Made by a program: the position numbers and the translations under genes. DNA of 64,000 bases, from contig NZ_NETJ01000006.1 of NCBI RefSeq assembly GCF_002128405.1, forward strand, positions 62,001 through 126,000. The letters run 5' to 3'. Positions 63,038 through 64,000 of the stretch are shown in pieces; within the stretch, counting starts at the first letter, position 1; each line of letters starts with the position of its first letter. Under the pieces are notes generated by a model, which was not told where the DNA came from, ran no database searches, and saw only the letters and a program-made list of their open reading frames with translations. Origin of the DNA: Gottfriedia solisilvae (GTDB taxonomy: Bacteria; Bacillota; Bacilli; Bacillales; Bacillaceae_G).

Positions 63038-64000
63038 ATGAGTATTTTAGTTCTTGGTGGAGCAGGCTATATTGGCTCACATGCAGTGTACCAGCTAATT
63101 GATCAAGATTATGAAGTTGTCGTGGTAGACAATTTACAGACTGGGCACCGACAGGCTATTCATTCAAATGCAATCTTTTACAAAGGTGATATAAGAGATA
63201 AAGAATTTCTTAGAACCATTTTTGAAAATGAACAAATCGAGGGAGTTCTTCATTTTGCTGCTAACTCACTAGTAGGCGAATCAATGGCGCAACCAATTAA
63301 GTACTTTGATAATAATGTTTACGGTACCCAAGTATTGTTAGATGTCATGATAGAGTATGGTGTAAAAAATATTGTATTCTCATCTTCTGCGGCTACATAT
63401 GGTGAACAAGCGATTATGCCAATTACCGAGGAAATGCCTACAATGCCTACTAGTACATATGGTGAGACAAAATTGATGATGGAAAAACTAATGAAGTGGT
63501 GTGATATTGCCCATGAATTGAAATTTGTTTCATTAAGATACTTTAATGTTGCTGGCGCAAGAGCTACTGGTGAAATAGGTGAGGATCATCAACCTGAAAC
63601 ACATTTAATACCTCTTGTTCTTCAAGTAGCATTAAATCAACGGGATTTTATATCAATCTTTGGAAACGATTATGATACTCATGATGGAACTTGTATCCGT
63701 GATTATATTCATGTTGAAGATCTAATTGAAGCGCACCTCCTCGCATTAGACTATCTAAAAAAAGGAGGAGAAAGTAATATTTTTAATCTTGGTAGCAGTC
63801 AAGGTTACTCCGTTAAAGAAATCATAGAAACAGCAAGAGAAGTTACTGGACATTGGATTCCGTCAGAAGTAACAGAGCGTAGGCAAGGGGATCCTAGTAG
63901 TTTAATTGCTTCTTCAGAAAAAGCTATGAATGTCCTAGGATGGAGGCCAAAACGTGCTTCAATCCATGAAATCATAAATGATGCTTGGAACTGGCATCAA
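63038..64000 (+). CDS. galE: UDP-glucose 4-epimerase GalE (3' end outside window)
   Basis: 321 codons are present, from ATG at 63038 to the window edge, still open. This is an extended SDR with the NAD motif LGGAGYIGSHA (residues 6-16), the catalytic Ser in FSSSAATYG, YGETK (Tyr-Lys), RYFNVAGA, and RDYIHVEDLIEAH. It interconverts UDP-glucose and UDP-galactose for cell-surface sugars. Only about 5-10 residues are probably missing. AGGGGG precedes the start. It replaces the aroA-ccpA neighbours that follow ytxJ in B. subtilis. Confidence 0.93.
   Translation, partial: MSILVLGGAGYIGSHAVYQLIDQDYEVVVVDNLQTGHRQAIHSNAIFYKGDIRDKEFLRTIFENEQIEGVLHFAANSLVGESMAQPIKYFDNNVYGTQVLLDVMIEYGVKNIVFSSSAATYGEQAIMPITEEMPTMPTSTYGETKLMMEKLMKWCDIAHELKFVSLRYFNVAGARATGEIGEDHQPETHLIPLVLQVALNQRDFISIFGNDYDTHDGTCIRDYIHVEDLIEAHLLALDYLKKGGESNIFNLGSSQGYSVKEIIETAREVTGHWIPSEVTERRQGDPSSLIASSEKAMNVLGWRPKRASIHEIINDAWNWHQ

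Overview
This window is chromosomal DNA from a low-GC, spore-former-type Bacillaceae bacterium. The evidence is AT-rich codons, strong AGGAGG-type ribosome binding sites, frequent TTG/GTG starts and hairpin-plus-T terminators. Many genes have orthologues in the Bacillus subtilis 'yt' region: ytfP, ytgP/murJ, ytzG, ytzE, pepV, thpR, amyX, ytmP, ytzH, trmB, ytnP, ytzB, ytoP, ytpPQR, sftA, murC, ytxG and ytxJ. The genus cannot be fixed from this window. I saw no rRNA, tRNA, CRISPR array, prophage or intact insertion sequence.

Region 1 (1-29.5 kb) is mostly conserved core. It holds the end of a rhodanese gene, a MutS2-like ATPase without its Smr nuclease domain, the ytfP and murJ genes, an rRNA pseudouridine synthase, a dipeptidase, and a four-gene run (MFS, thpR, ytlQ-like, amyX pullulanase). 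It continues with ytmP, ytzH, trmB, ytnP, ytzB, ytoP and ytpPQR, then the DNA translocase sftA with a very long repeat-bearing linker, a short nicotinate phosphoribosyltransferase and murC. Interspersed palindromic Bacillaceae-type repeats lie at about 0.7, 7.1 and 20.5 kb, and a different repeat-like fragment at 16.4 kb.

Region 2 (29.5-62 kb) is accessory-looking and separates murC from ytxG-ytxJ, which are neighbours in B. subtilis. It holds a 111-bp MITE with a perfect 8-bp target duplication just upstream of an HxlR regulator; an SDR protein lacking the Tyr/Lys catalytic pair; a HIT gene without a normal start codon; and an SDR/MerR pair with a textbook 19-bp-spacer MerR promoter. It also holds a DUF2243-CtaG pair, a manganese catalase, a Ku plus split LigD double-strand-break repair cassette, an extra RNase J, a NhaC-type antiporter, two orphan lipoproteins, a MATE exporter and a maltodextrin locus.

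The maltodextrin locus (48.6-58.2 kb) contains a cytoplasmic neopullulanase, a YvdJ homologue, the MdxEFG importer, a lipoprotein alpha-amylase and a LacI-family regulator. LacI/CcpA-like operators overlap the promoters of both the neopullulanase and the importer. Long dextrins would be cut outside, imported by MdxEFG and cut further inside by the neopullulanase and AmyX. A dicarboxylate/amino-acid symporter, a doubly frameshifted SDR pseudogene and an M29 aminopeptidase follow.

Region 3 (62-64 kb) resumes with ytxG and ytxJ and ends inside galE. The observations most worth following up are the split LigD with a duplicated OB-fold, the MITE, the HIT gene start, the active-site-less SDR, the SftA linker repeats and the 32-kb interruption of the murC-ytxG neighbourhood.
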